Made by a program: the position numbers and the translations under genes
Notes under the pieces: generated by a model
What the model saw: the letters and a program-made list of their open reading frames with translations, nothing else
What the model was told of the DNA's origin: nothing
Databases searched by the model: none
NCBI RefSeq assembly: GCF_036488675.1
Contig: NZ_CP133152.1
Location: 682,001 to 746,000, forward strand
DNA length: 64,000 nucleotides
DNA from: Sinorhizobium chiapasense
GTDB lineage: Bacteria > Pseudomonadota > Alphaproteobacteria > Rhizobiales > Rhizobiaceae
Reading direction: 5' to 3'
In this document: positions 55,501-63,938 of the stretch, piece by piece
Numbering within the stretch: position 1 is the first letter of the stretch
How the letters are laid out: each line of letters begins with the position of its first letter

Positions 55501-55741
55501 ACGGCCGATTTTGATGACGGCATTCGCCTTCATTCTCGGCGTCGTCCCGCTGATGTACGCGAAGGGTGCAGGTGCCGCCAGCCGGCAGTCGATCGGCACG
55601 ACGGTGTTTGGCGGTATGCTCATGGCAACCGTTCTGACACTTATTTTCGTCCCGGTCTTCTATGCTGTCATTGAACAATGGCGGGAGGGGCTTTCGGCGA
55701 CCCCTGCCGATGGGCAGCGCGAGCCCGAAGCCGCGGAATAG
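52598..55741 (+). CDS. RND multidrug efflux transporter (HAE1, AcrB/MexB type)
   Basis: The 1047-residue inner-membrane pump starts MIEFFIRRPIFASAIAIVM. Two periplasmic loops separate 12 membrane helices. The proton-relay helix GLVVDDAIVVVENVER holds the paired aspartates, and GFVMLVGLAAKNAILIVEFA is the matching helix 10 with its lysine. It exports hydrophobic drugs or plant compounds by proton exchange, with the adaptor encoded next. An outer-membrane channel is not encoded nearby, so a TolC-like protein elsewhere is needed. The start has no strong ribosome site. Confidence 0.95.
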   Translation: MIEFFIRRPIFASAIAIVMTLAGAICYFLLPVSQFPDITPPQIVVSANYPGASAQVVADTVTTPLEQQINGVPGMLYMSSTSSNDGSSRIIISFDVGYPIDVAALDVQNRVSQAASSLPALVNQSGVTIAKQIPNFTVLVSLDSPDDSVDFASVSNYAYLQILDPLKRLPGVGDVQLFGERRYSMRVWLDPDRMANLGITAVDVQNVIEEQNVQVAGGKIGQSPAPAGTPFEMQINAVGRLSDPKQFADIVLRADPATGATIRLRDVARVELGALLYSSSVSFNGKQSVVLAVFQAPGSNALDLQSRVKSKMDELSQRFPSGIAYHMFYDTTRFVSAAMNDVVITLLEALALVVAVVFIFLQNVRTTIIPTIAIPVSLIATLIVMYLLGFSLNMLSLLGMVLAIGLVVDDAIVVVENVERQLESGLPPLAATRKAMQEVTGPIIATTAVLLAVFVPVAFIPGVAGSLYNQFALTVAISVAFSAFNSLTLSPALSAAFLRHRGAPRFVLFRWFNTGFHRLSHAYAHSIARLVRWRWALFGLFLIAIGSTYALWQRIPSTFLPVEDQGYFFVVIQLPDGASIERTEAVARQSEEILRGTAGVDFVGSVVGFNFLSFASQSNSAVQFAVLKPWDERPPEQGASALREAVQPLLLQIPDALVLAFDPPSIQGLGATGGFEFQVEDLGGHSSVALNDATQALIAEARKQPEINPHQLFTAFSTSSPQFNYDLDRDKAKQLGLNLPDIFNTLQIYFGSLYVNDFNLFGRTFRVTLQADQSARSNASDISRLYVRNTVGDMVPLSTLGALKPTVGPETVSHYNNYPAALINGAAAPGFSSSQAVAAMERAAAATLPRDFGFEWTGITYQEIRAGSIAALVFALAIVFCFLILAAQYESWSMPFMVLLSVPLALLGALLALWLRAMQIDVYSQIGFVMLVGLAAKNAILIVEFAKRRRQEGLDIITAAAEAARLRLRPILMTAFAFILGVVPLMYAKGAGAASRQSIGTTVFGGMLMATVLTLIFVPVFYAVIEQWREGLSATPADGQREPEAAE

Positions 55742-55756
55742 GGACTGGAGCTTGAT

Positions 55757-56908
55757 ATGCGCGGTTTGAAACTTGGCTTTGCCGCAGCAGTCGCGATCGC
55801 GGCTCTGGCTGCGGCCTATTCATACACTGGCGGCAGGCTTGACCTCAAAGGCGGTGGCGCCGGGGCGGCGGTTGCGACTGCACCTCCTGCCATGCCCGTT
55901 CCCGTCGCCGCGGTCGTCAAGAAGACGATCCCCATTTACCTCGAATATTCCGCACGGACGGAATCGATCCGCAACGTGACGCTCCGGGCCAAGATTTCCG
56001 GCTATATACAGTCGCAGGAAGCTCCGGACGGCGCCGACGTCACGCAGGGCGAGCTCCTTTACCGCATCGACCCCCGCGACTACGAAGCCGAGCTCGATCA
56101 GGCGAAGGCCCAGGTCCAACGCGACGAGGCATCGCTCGCCTATCTTCGCAGCAATCTCACACGCGGCAATGAACTTGCCACGACAGGCTATCTGGACAAG
56201 GACACCTTCGACCAGCGCGCAAGCGCCGTGCGCCAGGCGGAGGCGGCCCTCGCCATGTCGCGGGCGGCGGTCCGCACCGCCGAGATCAACCGCGACTACA
56301 CTGAAATCCGCGCACCCTTTGCAGGAAGGCTCGGGCGAAACCTGGCTCCCGAGGGAACGCTCGTCAGCGACACGGCCGGAACGCCACTCAACAACCTCGT
56401 GCAACTTTCGCCGATCTATGTCTCCTTCAATCCGAGCGAAGCCGAGCTCGCGGATATCCAGAGGGCACGGGCGGCCGGGCCAGTTCAGGCCGAAGTGTTT
56501 CTGCCGGGTGACACCGAGCCACGCCAGCGTGGCGATCTGACCTTCATCAACAATGCGGTCGAGCGCAGTACCGGCACGGTCGTGGCGCGCGCGACGATCG
56601 ACAACGTCGATCTGACCTTGCTGCCCGGCCAATACGTCCGCGTCCGCTTGCGCGTGAGGGACGAACCGGACGTGCTCATGGTGCCAGAGACCGCACTCGG
56701 GTCGAGTCAACTCGGCAAATATGTCTATGTTGTCGGCAAGGGCGACGTTGTCGAACAGCGGCTGGTCTCCCTCGGCCCCAGCAATGGCGGCCTGGTGGGT
56801 CTGTCGTCCGGTGTTTCCGAAGGCGACAAGGTGATCGCCGGCAACCTGCAGAAAATCTTCCCCGGCGCGCCGGTCAAGCCGATACCGGCGGACCAGGCGC
56901 AGAAATAG
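55757..56908 (+). CDS. RND periplasmic adaptor (membrane fusion protein)
   Basis: The 383-residue protein has an N-terminal signal/anchor (GFAAAVAIAALAAAYSYTGG), a barrel-sandwich (lipoyl) domain with LRAKISGYIQSQEAPDGADV, a coiled-coil hairpin (about 110-170), EIRAPFAGRLGRNLAPEGTL and a beta-barrel with QYVRVRLRVRD. It bridges the pump to an outer-membrane channel. It follows the pump gene by 15 bases; in most acrAB/mexAB-type operons the adaptor comes first, so the order is inverted here. Confidence 0.95.
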   Translation: MRGLKLGFAAAVAIAALAAAYSYTGGRLDLKGGGAGAAVATAPPAMPVPVAAVVKKTIPIYLEYSARTESIRNVTLRAKISGYIQSQEAPDGADVTQGELLYRIDPRDYEAELDQAKAQVQRDEASLAYLRSNLTRGNELATTGYLDKDTFDQRASAVRQAEAALAMSRAAVRTAEINRDYTEIRAPFAGRLGRNLAPEGTLVSDTAGTPLNNLVQLSPIYVSFNPSEAELADIQRARAAGPVQAEVFLPGDTEPRQRGDLTFINNAVERSTGTVVARATIDNVDLTLLPGQYVRVRLRVRDEPDVLMVPETALGSSQLGKYVYVVGKGDVVEQRLVSLGPSNGGLVGLSSGVSEGDKVIAGNLQKIFPGAPVKPIPADQAQK

Positions 56909-57060
56909 CCAGGAGGAGCTTGTCGGTGGTTATGCCGCGGATTGACCGTGCGCCAGTCGACAGTCGTCGCGCATGGCAGGGAAGGCATCAGCGCTATGAA
57001 TCATCCCGAGGACCTGGGCCCTGCGGGTAATCGCCGAACCTACCGTCTTCTCTGGCGTAA

Positions 57061-57975
57061 TCAGACGTCTTCCCGGCGTGGATCATGAAGGAACGGTTTG
57101 ATCTGCTCCGCCACGAAGTCCATGAACAATCGCGCCCGCAATGGCGGCGTCCTGCCAAACGCGTGAAGAAAGTGCAATGGCACACGTTTGAGGGGGCGTG
57201 AAGGCAACACAACTTCCAACTGGCCCGCTTTGATGTCGGCTTCGACGATGCAGCGCAAGAGATAGGCCACTCCAAATCCGTTTAGCGCCGCGGCTCGAAG
57301 CGCGAATCCGCTGTCCAGATCGAGACGGCCCTCGGGCTCAATGATCTCGCCATCCAGGAACCGGATCAGAAAAGGCCGCCCGCCGAGGACATAACGCAAG
57401 TGATTTGCGCTACCGAGCTCCTTGATTGAGGCCGGACGCCCGATCTCGCTCAGGTATTCCGGCGACGCCACCAGGACCATCGGCAGTTCGCCGAGCGTGC
57501 GGAGATTGAGTTCGCTGTCAGCGGGAGCGCCAGCACGCAATGCCAAATCGTAGCCCTCGCGGATCAAGTCCACATGACGATCCGCCCACCCCACTTCCAG
57601 CCTGATCTCCGGGTGGGCGCGCAGGAAATCGGTCGTAAGAGCATCCATCAGAATTCTTCCTAGCTCGCTTGGCATCGTCACGCGCAGCGTGCCGCGAGCG
57701 GTGGAAGCCGACCGAACCACTTCCTCCGCATCCTCAAGGCCGCGGAGCAACGGAACTGTTCGCTCGTAGTAGGCAGTTCCTTCGACAGTTAGCGTGAGCG
57801 ATCGTGTGGAACGCCTGAAGAGTTTGGCTCCAAGGCGCTGCTCCAATCTGGCAACGCTCTTTGAAACCGCAGACGGGGTGGTTCCCAGGAGCTTGGAAGC
57901 CGCACTGAAGGAGCCGGTCTCGACGGTCAAAACGAAGGCCGATAATCCGGCAGCCTTATCACCAATTATCGCCAT
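57061..57975 (-). CDS. LysR-family transcriptional regulator
   Basis: The 304-residue protein starts at ATG 57975 (an ATG three codons earlier is possible). The N-terminal helix-turn-helix reads GSFSAASKLLGTTPSAVSKS and VARLEQRLGAKLFRRSTRSL, and the effector domain starts GTLRVTMPSELGRILMDALT. It resembles the large CrgA/DmlR-like group of LysR proteins. It lies convergent to the RND operon and divergent from the histidine kinase. No cognate target is evident. Confidence 0.9.
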   Translation of the reverse strand: MAIIGDKAAGLSAFVLTVETGSFSAASKLLGTTPSAVSKSVARLEQRLGAKLFRRSTRSLTLTVEGTAYYERTVPLLRGLEDAEEVVRSASTARGTLRVTMPSELGRILMDALTTDFLRAHPEIRLEVGWADRHVDLIREGYDLALRAGAPADSELNLRTLGELPMVLVASPEYLSEIGRPASIKELGSANHLRYVLGGRPFLIRFLDGEIIEPEGRLDLDSGFALRAAALNGFGVAYLLRCIVEADIKAGQLEVVLPSRPLKRVPLHFLHAFGRTPPLRARLFMDFVAEQIKPFLHDPRREDV

Positions 57976-58272
57976 TGCGGACATCCCAGCACAAATGCTG
58001 TGCCCACCTAGGCACTTATGAGCTGGATTGTCGAGGGTGTAATGATCTCTGGCTTCGAGCTTGCCGAGTACTGCACTGCCTAACCCGCCGTTAAAGCAAC
58101 GAAACGCCGATCGTCCAAAATCTCGGGCGCCCAGTTGCGCATTCGTGAGCTTCAGCTCGGCCGGCGGTCCTCTGCGCGTGGAAACCAAAAACGCATCCCG
58201 CGCGACGCCCAATCGATTCGGCAAAGGATGCCGTGACAGCAGGGGAAACGCTCTTGAACTGGAACAAACCGG
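57976..58272. other. Intergenic region between LysR and histidine kinase genes
   Basis: This stretch of about 300 bases must contain both divergent promoters. Reading upstream in the kinase frame meets stops within 15 codons of its ATG. No gene or clear operator is seen. Confidence 0.4.
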
Positions 58273-59148
58273 ATGAATGATTCTACTGACATGCAAGTCG
58301 AGCCCTTCGACGGGGAAATACGCGACGTGCTTTTTCTCGTTACGTTTCCCCAGTTTCCCGAGCGATTGGACACTACGCTGGTCGACATTGCAGAGCAGCG
58401 CCGCATTGAACGGCAGTTGAGACAGATAGAGGCGGATTTCGCTCATGCAGCACGCGTGTCGGCACTCGGCGAACTCGTGACGTCGATCGCGCACGAAGTG
58501 CGCCAGCCTCTCTCGGTGGTCGTTGCAGACGCTGACACAGCGTCAAGATGGCTCGCGAGAGCTGACGCCAACGTGGCGAAGGTTGAGCAACTTGTTACAC
58601 GGATAAAGGAAAATGCGCTCCGCGCGAACCGCATCATACAGCGGATCAACGATATGGCGGCACGCAGAGATCCCGTCAGACAAGCCATCGACATAAATGA
58701 GATCGTCAAGGAGGCCGTTCTGTTTGTACAGGCAGAGACGGAGGCGCGCTCTATCTCGCTGCGCCTTCAATTGGCCGAGGAACTGCCAAACATAACGGGC
58801 GATCGGGTGCAACTGCAGCAGGTTGCCGTCAACCTGTTGATCAACAGCATTCAGGCGATCACCCAAAGGGCCGCGGAAGACCGAGAAATCGTCATCGACA
58901 CCTCGCATACCGAATGCGGGACCGTTTCGCTGACGATACGTGACACGGGGGGCGGCATACCCGAGGCAGATCTCGAGCGGGTATTCGAGGGCTTCTTTTC
59001 CACCAAGCCCGATGGCATGGGAATGGGCTTGGCAATTTGCCGCTCAATCATATCCGACCATGGTGGTATGATCAGGGCTGCCAACTGCGAGCCTCATGGC
59101 GCAGTATTTCGGGTGCTGCTGCCTGTAACCGCACCGACGGAGGCCTGA
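58273..59148 (+). CDS. Sensor histidine kinase, short cytosolic form
   Basis: The 291-residue kinase has an N-terminal piece that reads as the last strands of a PAS domain (GEIRDVLFLVTFPQFPERLD) followed by a coiled coil. The H-box is ALGELVTSIAHEVRQPLSV; N-box NLLINSIQAI, G1 DTGGGIPEADLE and G2 GMGMGLAICRSI are intact. Similar rhizobial kinases carry a full PAS domain ahead of this point, so the sensor part looks truncated. It probably phosphorylates the FixJ-like regulator encoded 120 bases downstream. Confidence 0.85.
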   Translation: MNDSTDMQVEPFDGEIRDVLFLVTFPQFPERLDTTLVDIAEQRRIERQLRQIEADFAHAARVSALGELVTSIAHEVRQPLSVVVADADTASRWLARADANVAKVEQLVTRIKENALRANRIIQRINDMAARRDPVRQAIDINEIVKEAVLFVQAETEARSISLRLQLAEELPNITGDRVQLQQVAVNLLINSIQAITQRAAEDREIVIDTSHTECGTVSLTIRDTGGGIPEADLERVFEGFFSTKPDGMGMGLAICRSIISDHGGMIRAANCEPHGAVFRVLLPVTAPTEA

Positions 59149-59268
59149 TAGCCCCCACGGCCTAAAACGCGGGCGGGCTAAACCTTTGTATACTTTGAAA
59201 CAGGGTGCCTCCTGAGACGATTCGAGGCAGAATGCGGCAATCGTTCCGGCATTCGAGGAGACAGCAAG

Positions 59269-59901
59269 ATGTCCACCGCACGCAAAATCGAAGTCGCCCC
59301 AGTCGAAGAGCAAGTTGTGGTTGTGATTGACGACGATGCCGACATACGTCTCTCTATGAACGATCTATTTGAATCTGTCGGCATTAAGTCAGCCTCTTTC
59401 TGTGACGCTCTGGATTTCATCGAGAATGGTTGCCTGAATGCTTCAGGTTGCATTGTTCTGGATGTTCGCATGCCGGGAATGAGCGGCATCGAGTTTCAAT
59501 CGCGGCTGGAGGATCTGGGATGCCAAACTCCAGTTGTCTTCGTGACAGGCCATGGCGATGTGCCCATGAGCGTAACGGCAATGAAGGCGGGCGCGGTAGA
59601 CTTTCTGCTAAAACCCTTCACCAATGAAGAACTGCTCGACGCAGTAAGCAGGGCCTTCGAGACCGATCGGTGCAGACGACAGGATGCCGTCGTCAGGAAT
59701 GCTATCAAGCAGAAAGCGTCGACACTGACGCCTCGGGAAAAGGAAGTGATGCAGCACGTCACCGACGGCCTTATGAACAAGCAGATAGCCTATGAGCTCG
59801 GGATCAGTGAGATCATGGTCAAGATTCATAGAGCCAGCGTGATGCGAAAGATGGAAGCCCGTTCTCTGGCCGACCTCGTGAAAAAATCAGAGCTCATCTA
59901 A
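59269..59901 (+). CDS. FixJ/NarL-type response regulator
   Basis: The 210-residue protein has a receiver domain with the acidic pair D21-D22 (VVVVIDDDADIR), phosphorylation site D65 (CIVLDVRMPGMSG) and K115 (DFLLKPF). The C-terminal LuxR-type helix-turn-helix reads LTPREKEVMQHVTDGLMNKQ then IAYELGISEIMVKIHRASVM. It resembles FixJ/TodT-like regulators that activate transcription when phosphorylated. The preceding kinase is its probable partner. Its targets cannot be identified here. Confidence 0.92.
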   Translation: MSTARKIEVAPVEEQVVVVIDDDADIRLSMNDLFESVGIKSASFCDALDFIENGCLNASGCIVLDVRMPGMSGIEFQSRLEDLGCQTPVVFVTGHGDVPMSVTAMKAGAVDFLLKPFTNEELLDAVSRAFETDRCRRQDAVVRNAIKQKASTLTPREKEVMQHVTDGLMNKQIAYELGISEIMVKIHRASVMRKMEARSLADLVKKSELI

Positions 59902-60085
59902 TCCTCGCCACCGTGAAAAGGCCGCCCGAGGACAATTGCTCGGCATCGCAGTATCTCAAGACACCGAATTTACATGAGCCACAACGTGGCCTGTCGGAAA
60001 CGTCGGCCAATCGCGCTTGTCGCAATGATACGTTGCGGAGCATTGCCCCCTATTCTCATCTACACTTAACATCGACGCCTCGCCG

Positions 60086-60191
60086 CTAGAGCATCCCGCT
60101 TTCAAGTGGATCACTGAAAGCGGATAAGATGCTCTAGAATCAAAGTACTAGAGCGTCCTTTGTGCGTTCACTTGAACGCACGGCGCTCTAG
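60086..60191. repeat. Two adjacent nested mosaic palindromes
   Basis: Element one: CTAGAGCATC (60086-60095) and GATGCTCTAG (60128-60137), enclosing CCGCTTTCA (60096-60104) and TGAAAGCGG (60115-60123). Element two: CTAGAGCG (60148-60155) and CGCTCTAG (60184-60191), enclosing GTGCGTTCA (60162-60170) and TGAACGCAC (60173-60181). They occupy much of the gene-free stretch 59902-60416. Confidence 0.8.
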
Positions 60192-60284
60192 TAATTGTTC
60201 GGGATACCGAACCGAAGCAACAGCTTTCCTCGCGCGATAATCCCCTCTCGCCGCTGCAATCTCGTGTCCGCGATGGGCCTCGAA

Positions 60285-60314
60285 GTGGATCCTAAACCAA
60301 GGTTTAGGATCCAC
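60285..60314. repeat. Perfect 14-bp hairpin upstream of the AhpD-like gene
   Basis: GTGGATCCTAAACC (60285-60298) and GGTTTAGGATCCAC (60301-60314) pair perfectly around AA. It lies about 100 bases before the AhpD-like gene. It could be an operator, a transcript hairpin or part of the adjoining mosaic element. Confidence 0.6.
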
Positions 60315-60416
60315 GGGGAGAGCGTTCCAACTACTATTCGTGACGTTCCAACACCTCCCATGTGCCGGCCGGTATTCAGCTGGATCCATTAGGGAACAAG
60401 CAAGGCAAGGTTTTAA

Positions 60417-60896
60417 ATGACACAACGACTGAACTACGCACAGCAGTCCCCCGAGCTCTTCAAGAAGCTGATGGAACTCAGCGCCGCGGTGAACAACAGC
60501 GTCATCGACCAGAAGACGCGAGACCTGGTGCAGATCCGGGCCTCGCAGATGAACGGGTGCGCCTTTTGCCTGGACATGCACGTCAAGGAAGCAAAGATCC
60601 ACGGCGAAACCGAATTGCGCGTCCACCATGTTGCGATCTGGCGCGAGTCCCACCTCTTTGCTCCTCGCGAGCGGGCAGCGCTGGCCTGGACGGAAGTGCT
60701 GACGAACCTGCCAGCTGGCGGCGTTCCGGATGACATCTACGAGCGTGTCCGCGGCCAGCTCTCCGAGAAAGAGATTTCGGACCTCACATTCGCGGTCATG
60801 ACTATCAATGCCTGGAACCGAGCCAGCATCGGGTTCAAAGCTGTGCCAGGATCGGCGGACAAGGCCTTTGGCCTCGATAAGGCCGGCTTGAACTAG
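60417..60896 (+). CDS. Carboxymuconolactone decarboxylase-family (AhpD-like) protein
   Basis: The 159-residue all-helical protein has the AhpD-type core IRASQMNGCAFCLDMHVKEA with a redox CxxC (CAFC) and a following histidine. FAPRERAALAWTEVLTNLP is the second conserved helix. Such proteins act as alkylhydroperoxidases or thiol-dependent peroxidases. It heads a group of small redox genes (60.4-63.9 kb), possibly with the next SDR. Confidence 0.92.
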   Translation: MTQRLNYAQQSPELFKKLMELSAAVNNSVIDQKTRDLVQIRASQMNGCAFCLDMHVKEAKIHGETELRVHHVAIWRESHLFAPRERAALAWTEVLTNLPAGGVPDDIYERVRGQLSEKEISDLTFAVMTINAWNRASIGFKAVPGSADKAFGLDKAGLN

Positions 60897-60956
60897 CTCG
60901 TCTCTCTCACTTGCTCGACTCCAAACGCGACTTGAGATGCAATCGGAGGCTATATT

Positions 60957-61721
60957 ATGAAAATCGTTATTATTGGTGGAACCGGCTTGATCGGTTCGAA
61001 GACTGCCGATCGCTTGCGCAAGCGCGGCCACGAAGTCGTCGCCGCGGCACCGAATACGGGCGTCAACACGATTACCGGCGAAGGGCTCGCCGACGCTCTT
61101 ACGAATGCCGAAGTGGTCCTTGACCTCGCAAACTCCCCATCCTTCGAAGACAAGGCCGTACTCGAGTTCTTCGAGACATCGGGCAGGAACCTGTTGGCTG
61201 CGGAGAAAGTCGCAGGTGTGAAGCACCACATCGCTCTGTCCGTAGTCGGCACCGAACGCCTGCAAGAAAGCGGCTATTTCCGCGCCAAGCTGGCGCAGGA
61301 AAACCTGATCCGGGCCTCCGGCATTCCTTATACGATTGTGCACTCCACGCAGTTCATGGAGTTCGTTAACGGTATCGCTCAATCGGGCACCGTTGGCGAC
61401 ACGGTTCACCTGTCGCCCGCTGCCATACAGCCGATTGCCTCGGACGACGTGGCGGACGCAATGACCGACGTGGCGCTGGGCCAACCGCAGAATGGGATCG
61501 TCGAGATCGCCGGCCCCGAGCGTGTGAAGCTCAGTGACTTGATCGCGCGTTATCTTAGGAAGATGAACGACCCGAGAAAGGTCGTAGCAGACCCGGATGC
61601 GCGTTATTTCGGCGCGCGTCTCGACGACAGTTCTCTCGTTTCGGACAAGAGCCCGCGCCTTGGCCGCATCACGTTCGAACAATGGTTCGCCGCCGCGGCT
61701 CAGCCGAAGAAAACCGCGTAG
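60957..61721 (+). CDS. Atypical SDR (NmrA-like NAD(P)-binding) protein
   Basis: The 254-residue protein has GGTGLIGS (residues 7-14) at the N-terminus, consistent with an NAD(P)-binding Rossmann fold, and HHIALSVVGTERL, YTIVHSTQFMEF and SDDVADAMTDVAL. It lacks the classical YxxxK pair, as atypical SDRs of this type do. Relatives bind NAD(P)H and reduce small electrophiles or sense redox state. It lies 60 bases after the AhpD-like gene and may be co-transcribed; a strong palindrome follows its stop. Confidence 0.88.
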   Translation: MKIVIIGGTGLIGSKTADRLRKRGHEVVAAAPNTGVNTITGEGLADALTNAEVVLDLANSPSFEDKAVLEFFETSGRNLLAAEKVAGVKHHIALSVVGTERLQESGYFRAKLAQENLIRASGIPYTIVHSTQFMEFVNGIAQSGTVGDTVHLSPAAIQPIASDDVADAMTDVALGQPQNGIVEIAGPERVKLSDLIARYLRKMNDPRKVVADPDARYFGARLDDSSLVSDKSPRLGRITFEQWFAAAAQPKKTA

Positions 61722-61732
61722 CGGTCTACGTT

Positions 61733-61772
61733 CTACAGCGCCGCGCGTCTTATAGGACGCGCGGCGCTGTAG
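61733..61772. repeat. Mosaic palindrome with perfect 17-bp arms
   Basis: CTACAGCGCCGCGCGTC (61733-61749) and its exact complement (61756-61772) surround a 6-base loop, 12 bases after the SDR stop. It belongs to the same family as the elements at 46976, 50082 and 60148 and probably also terminates transcription from both sides. Confidence 0.8.
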
Positions 61773-61804
61773 GGCAGACTGTCGATAGGGAGTGAGCCGA
61801 TCTC

Positions 61805-62548
61805 TCAGACGACCGAAAGCCCCCCATCTGCCGACAGAATTTGGCCAGTCGTCCACGCCGCCTCGGGGTTCGCAAACATTGCGATCCATTGCGCGACGTC
61901 GTGCGGTGTGCCACGGCGCTTCAATGGGATCAGACTGCGCTCATATTCCTTGACGTTCTCCGCTTCTTCGGCAGTTAGTCCCATCATCCCCGTCAGCGCA
62001 CCGGTTTCTGTCGGCCCCGCGGCAATTGCATTGACGCGAATTCCATGGGGTGCAAGTTCAAGCGCCCAGCAGCGCGTGAGATGCTCGACCGCCGCCTTGC
62101 TCGCAGCATAGTGCGAAAGGCCCGCAGCAGCCTTGTGCCCGTAGGTGCTGGAGATGTTGATGATCGCTCCGCCCCTGTCGCTCAAATGCGGAAGCGCTGC
62201 GGCGGCCAAAAGACTGGGACCCACCACGTTGACAGCGAAAATGTCCTTTATACGCTCCTCCGTTGCGTCCGCGAGCGGCATAATGCCACCGGCACCGGCG
62301 TTGTTGATCAGAACATCCAGCCTCCCCCAAAGACCGATTGCTTCCTCAACCGTCCGCTAGGCGTCAGCCGCCTTCGCTACATCGGCAATAATTCCCCTGA
62401 TATTTGCCGATTGGGCGCAGACTTCATCAAGTCCTGGCTGACGCCGCGCGGTTATCAGAACGCGCGCGCCAAGTGTTGCTAATGTAATAGCCACTTCGCG
62501 TCCGATGCCGGAACTGCCACCCGTTGCGATTGTTACAAGATCGCGCAT
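61805..62548 (-). pseudogene. SDR oxidoreductase interrupted by an amber codon
   Basis: From ATG 62548 (behind AAAGG) the reading gives the cofactor motif TGGSSGIGREVAITLATLGA, then stops at a TAG (62357-62359). The same frame continues without shift as RTVEEAIGLWGRLDVLINNA, SSTYGHKAAAGLSHYAASKA (catalytic YxxxK) and TTGQILSADGG to 61805. Read through, it is a complete classical SDR of about 247 residues. A single base change explains the break, so the loss is recent or the base is a sequencing error. An internal ATG at 62281 could yield only a fragment without the cofactor site. Confidence 0.85.
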
Positions 62549-62909
62549 TAATAAACCTTTTCGCTGGATCGTGGTCGTCATTGGCAACAACTGAACTTTA
62601 CCACATGAACGATTTGCTCTTCATTCCTGCAAACAGGAACAAGACTGATCTATCATAAGCGGAATTTTCTATTAGCCATCTACAAGGCACGTCGCCTTTG
62701 CCGCTTTGTCTTGAATGACCTCGCGAACGCCCACGGAGACCGAACCAGCGGGTGTCCCTGTGTGACGAACTATCCAACCCACACTTAGGTACATCTACAG
62801 TCGGCAGACCGAGACGCTCATGTTGGCGAGCGCTCAACGACGTCGTGATGAGCACGAGCATGAAAACCAACTGACACGCATCGCCGCCTTGCCGGTGTAG
62901 GAGAAAGCA
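62549..62909. other. Gene-free stretch between broken SDR and hydrolase
   Basis: No gene is supported. TTCCTG (62624-62629) and CAGGAA (62634-62639) form a small perfect dyad that could be an operator for either divergent gene. Nothing else stands out. Confidence 0.35.
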
Positions 62910-63884
62910 ATGGATCCAAATAACAACCAGACCACGCGCCGCGGCGTAATGACCGCCGGGCTCGGCCTCGCCACCGCAGCAGCGCTTCCCGTGGCGTCGG
63001 CGGCACCAGCCGCAGCTGCGCCCGCGTCTTCCGGCGGGAGCGGCACATTGCGCGCTAACAGGGTCGCCACCACTGACGGGGTGGAGATCTTTTACAAGGA
63101 TTGGGGGTCCAGAGATGGGCAGCCCATCATGTTTCATCACGGTTGGCCGCTCAGCTCCGACGATTGGGACGCGCAACTGCTTTTCTTTATGGAGAAGGGC
63201 TATCGGGTCGTCGCCCACGATCGACGGGGGCATGGCCGATCGAGCGATGTAAACGACGGCCACGACATGGACCATTACGCAAGCGACGCCGCGGCCGTGG
63301 TCGAGCATCTGGATCTTCGCAATACGATCCACGTGGGCCACTCGACGGGAGGTGGTGAAGCGACCCGCTACGTGGCCCGCCACGGCAAGGGGCGCGCGGC
63401 TAAGCTGGTTCTCATTGGCGCAGTGCCCCCTCTCATGGTCAAAACGCCCGCAAACCCCGGTGGGCTGCCCGTTGAAGTCTTCGACGGTTTCAGGAAAGCG
63501 CTGTTGGCGAGCCGCAGCCAGCTTTACCGGGATTTCGCAAGCGGACCGTTCTACGGATACAATCGCCCCGGTGCGGCCCCTTCGAATTCGGTGATCGAGA
63601 ACTGGTGGCGGCAAGCAATGATGGGCAGCACAAAGGCCCAATATGACGGCATCAAGGCATTCTCGGAGACTGACTTCACCGAAGACCTCAAGGACATCGA
63701 TGTGCCGACCCTCATCATGCACGGCGATGACGACCAGGTCGTTCCGATCGCCGACTCCGCCCTCTTGTCCGCCAAGCTTCTCAAGAACAACGTTCTCAAG
63801 GTGTACAAAGGGCTTCCCCACGGCATGGCAACGACCCATGCCGAAGTAATCAATCGGGACATCCTCGAATTTATCAGCGCGTAA
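62910..63884 (+). CDS. Alpha/beta hydrolase, Tat-exported, non-heme-haloperoxidase-like
   Basis: The 324-residue protein starts behind GGAGAAA. A twin-arginine leader ([20 protein letters not shown]) ends in an Ala-rich region near residue 40. The hydrolase core has [18 protein letters not shown], the nucleophile elbow GHSTGGG, the acid in [10 protein letters not shown] and the histidine in [10 protein letters not shown]. This is the pattern of non-heme chloroperoxidase/arylesterase relatives. Export to the periplasm is inferred from the leader. The in vivo substrate is unknown. Confidence 0.9.
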   Translation: MDPNNNQTTRRGVMTAGLGLATAAALPVASAAPAAAAPASSGGSGTLRANRVATTDGVEIFYKDWGSRDGQPIMFHHGWPLSSDDWDAQLLFFMEKGYRVVAHDRRGHGRSSDVNDGHDMDHYASDAAAVVEHLDLRNTIHVGHSTGGGEATRYVARHGKGRAAKLVLIGAVPPLMVKTPANPGGLPVEVFDGFRKALLASRSQLYRDFASGPFYGYNRPGAAPSNSVIENWWRQAMMGSTKAQYDGIKAFSETDFTEDLKDIDVPTLIMHGDDDQVVPIADSALLSAKLLKNNVLKVYKGLPHGMATTHAEVINRDILEFISA

Positions 63885-63904
63885 CGCGCCAACGACGTAA
63901 TTAC

Positions 63905-63927
63905 AGCCCCCAGTGATGCTGGGGGCT
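63905..63927. terminator. Hairpin terminator between convergent genes
   Basis: AGCCCCCAG (63905-63913) and CTGGGGGCT (63919-63927) are perfect 9-base arms around TGATG, 20 bases after the hydrolase stop and ahead of the end of a minus-strand frame. Confidence 0.65.
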
Positions 63928-63938
63928 CCCAATACCCG

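Noticed and set aside
60086..60191. Possible CRISPR-like repeat array
   Set aside because: The elements are two different nested palindromes without regular spacers; they fit rhizobial mosaic repeats.
60168..61889. Long minus-strand frame opposite the AhpD-like and SDR genes
   Set aside because: It crosses three palindromic repeats and two well-supported genes on the other strand; no domain is visible.
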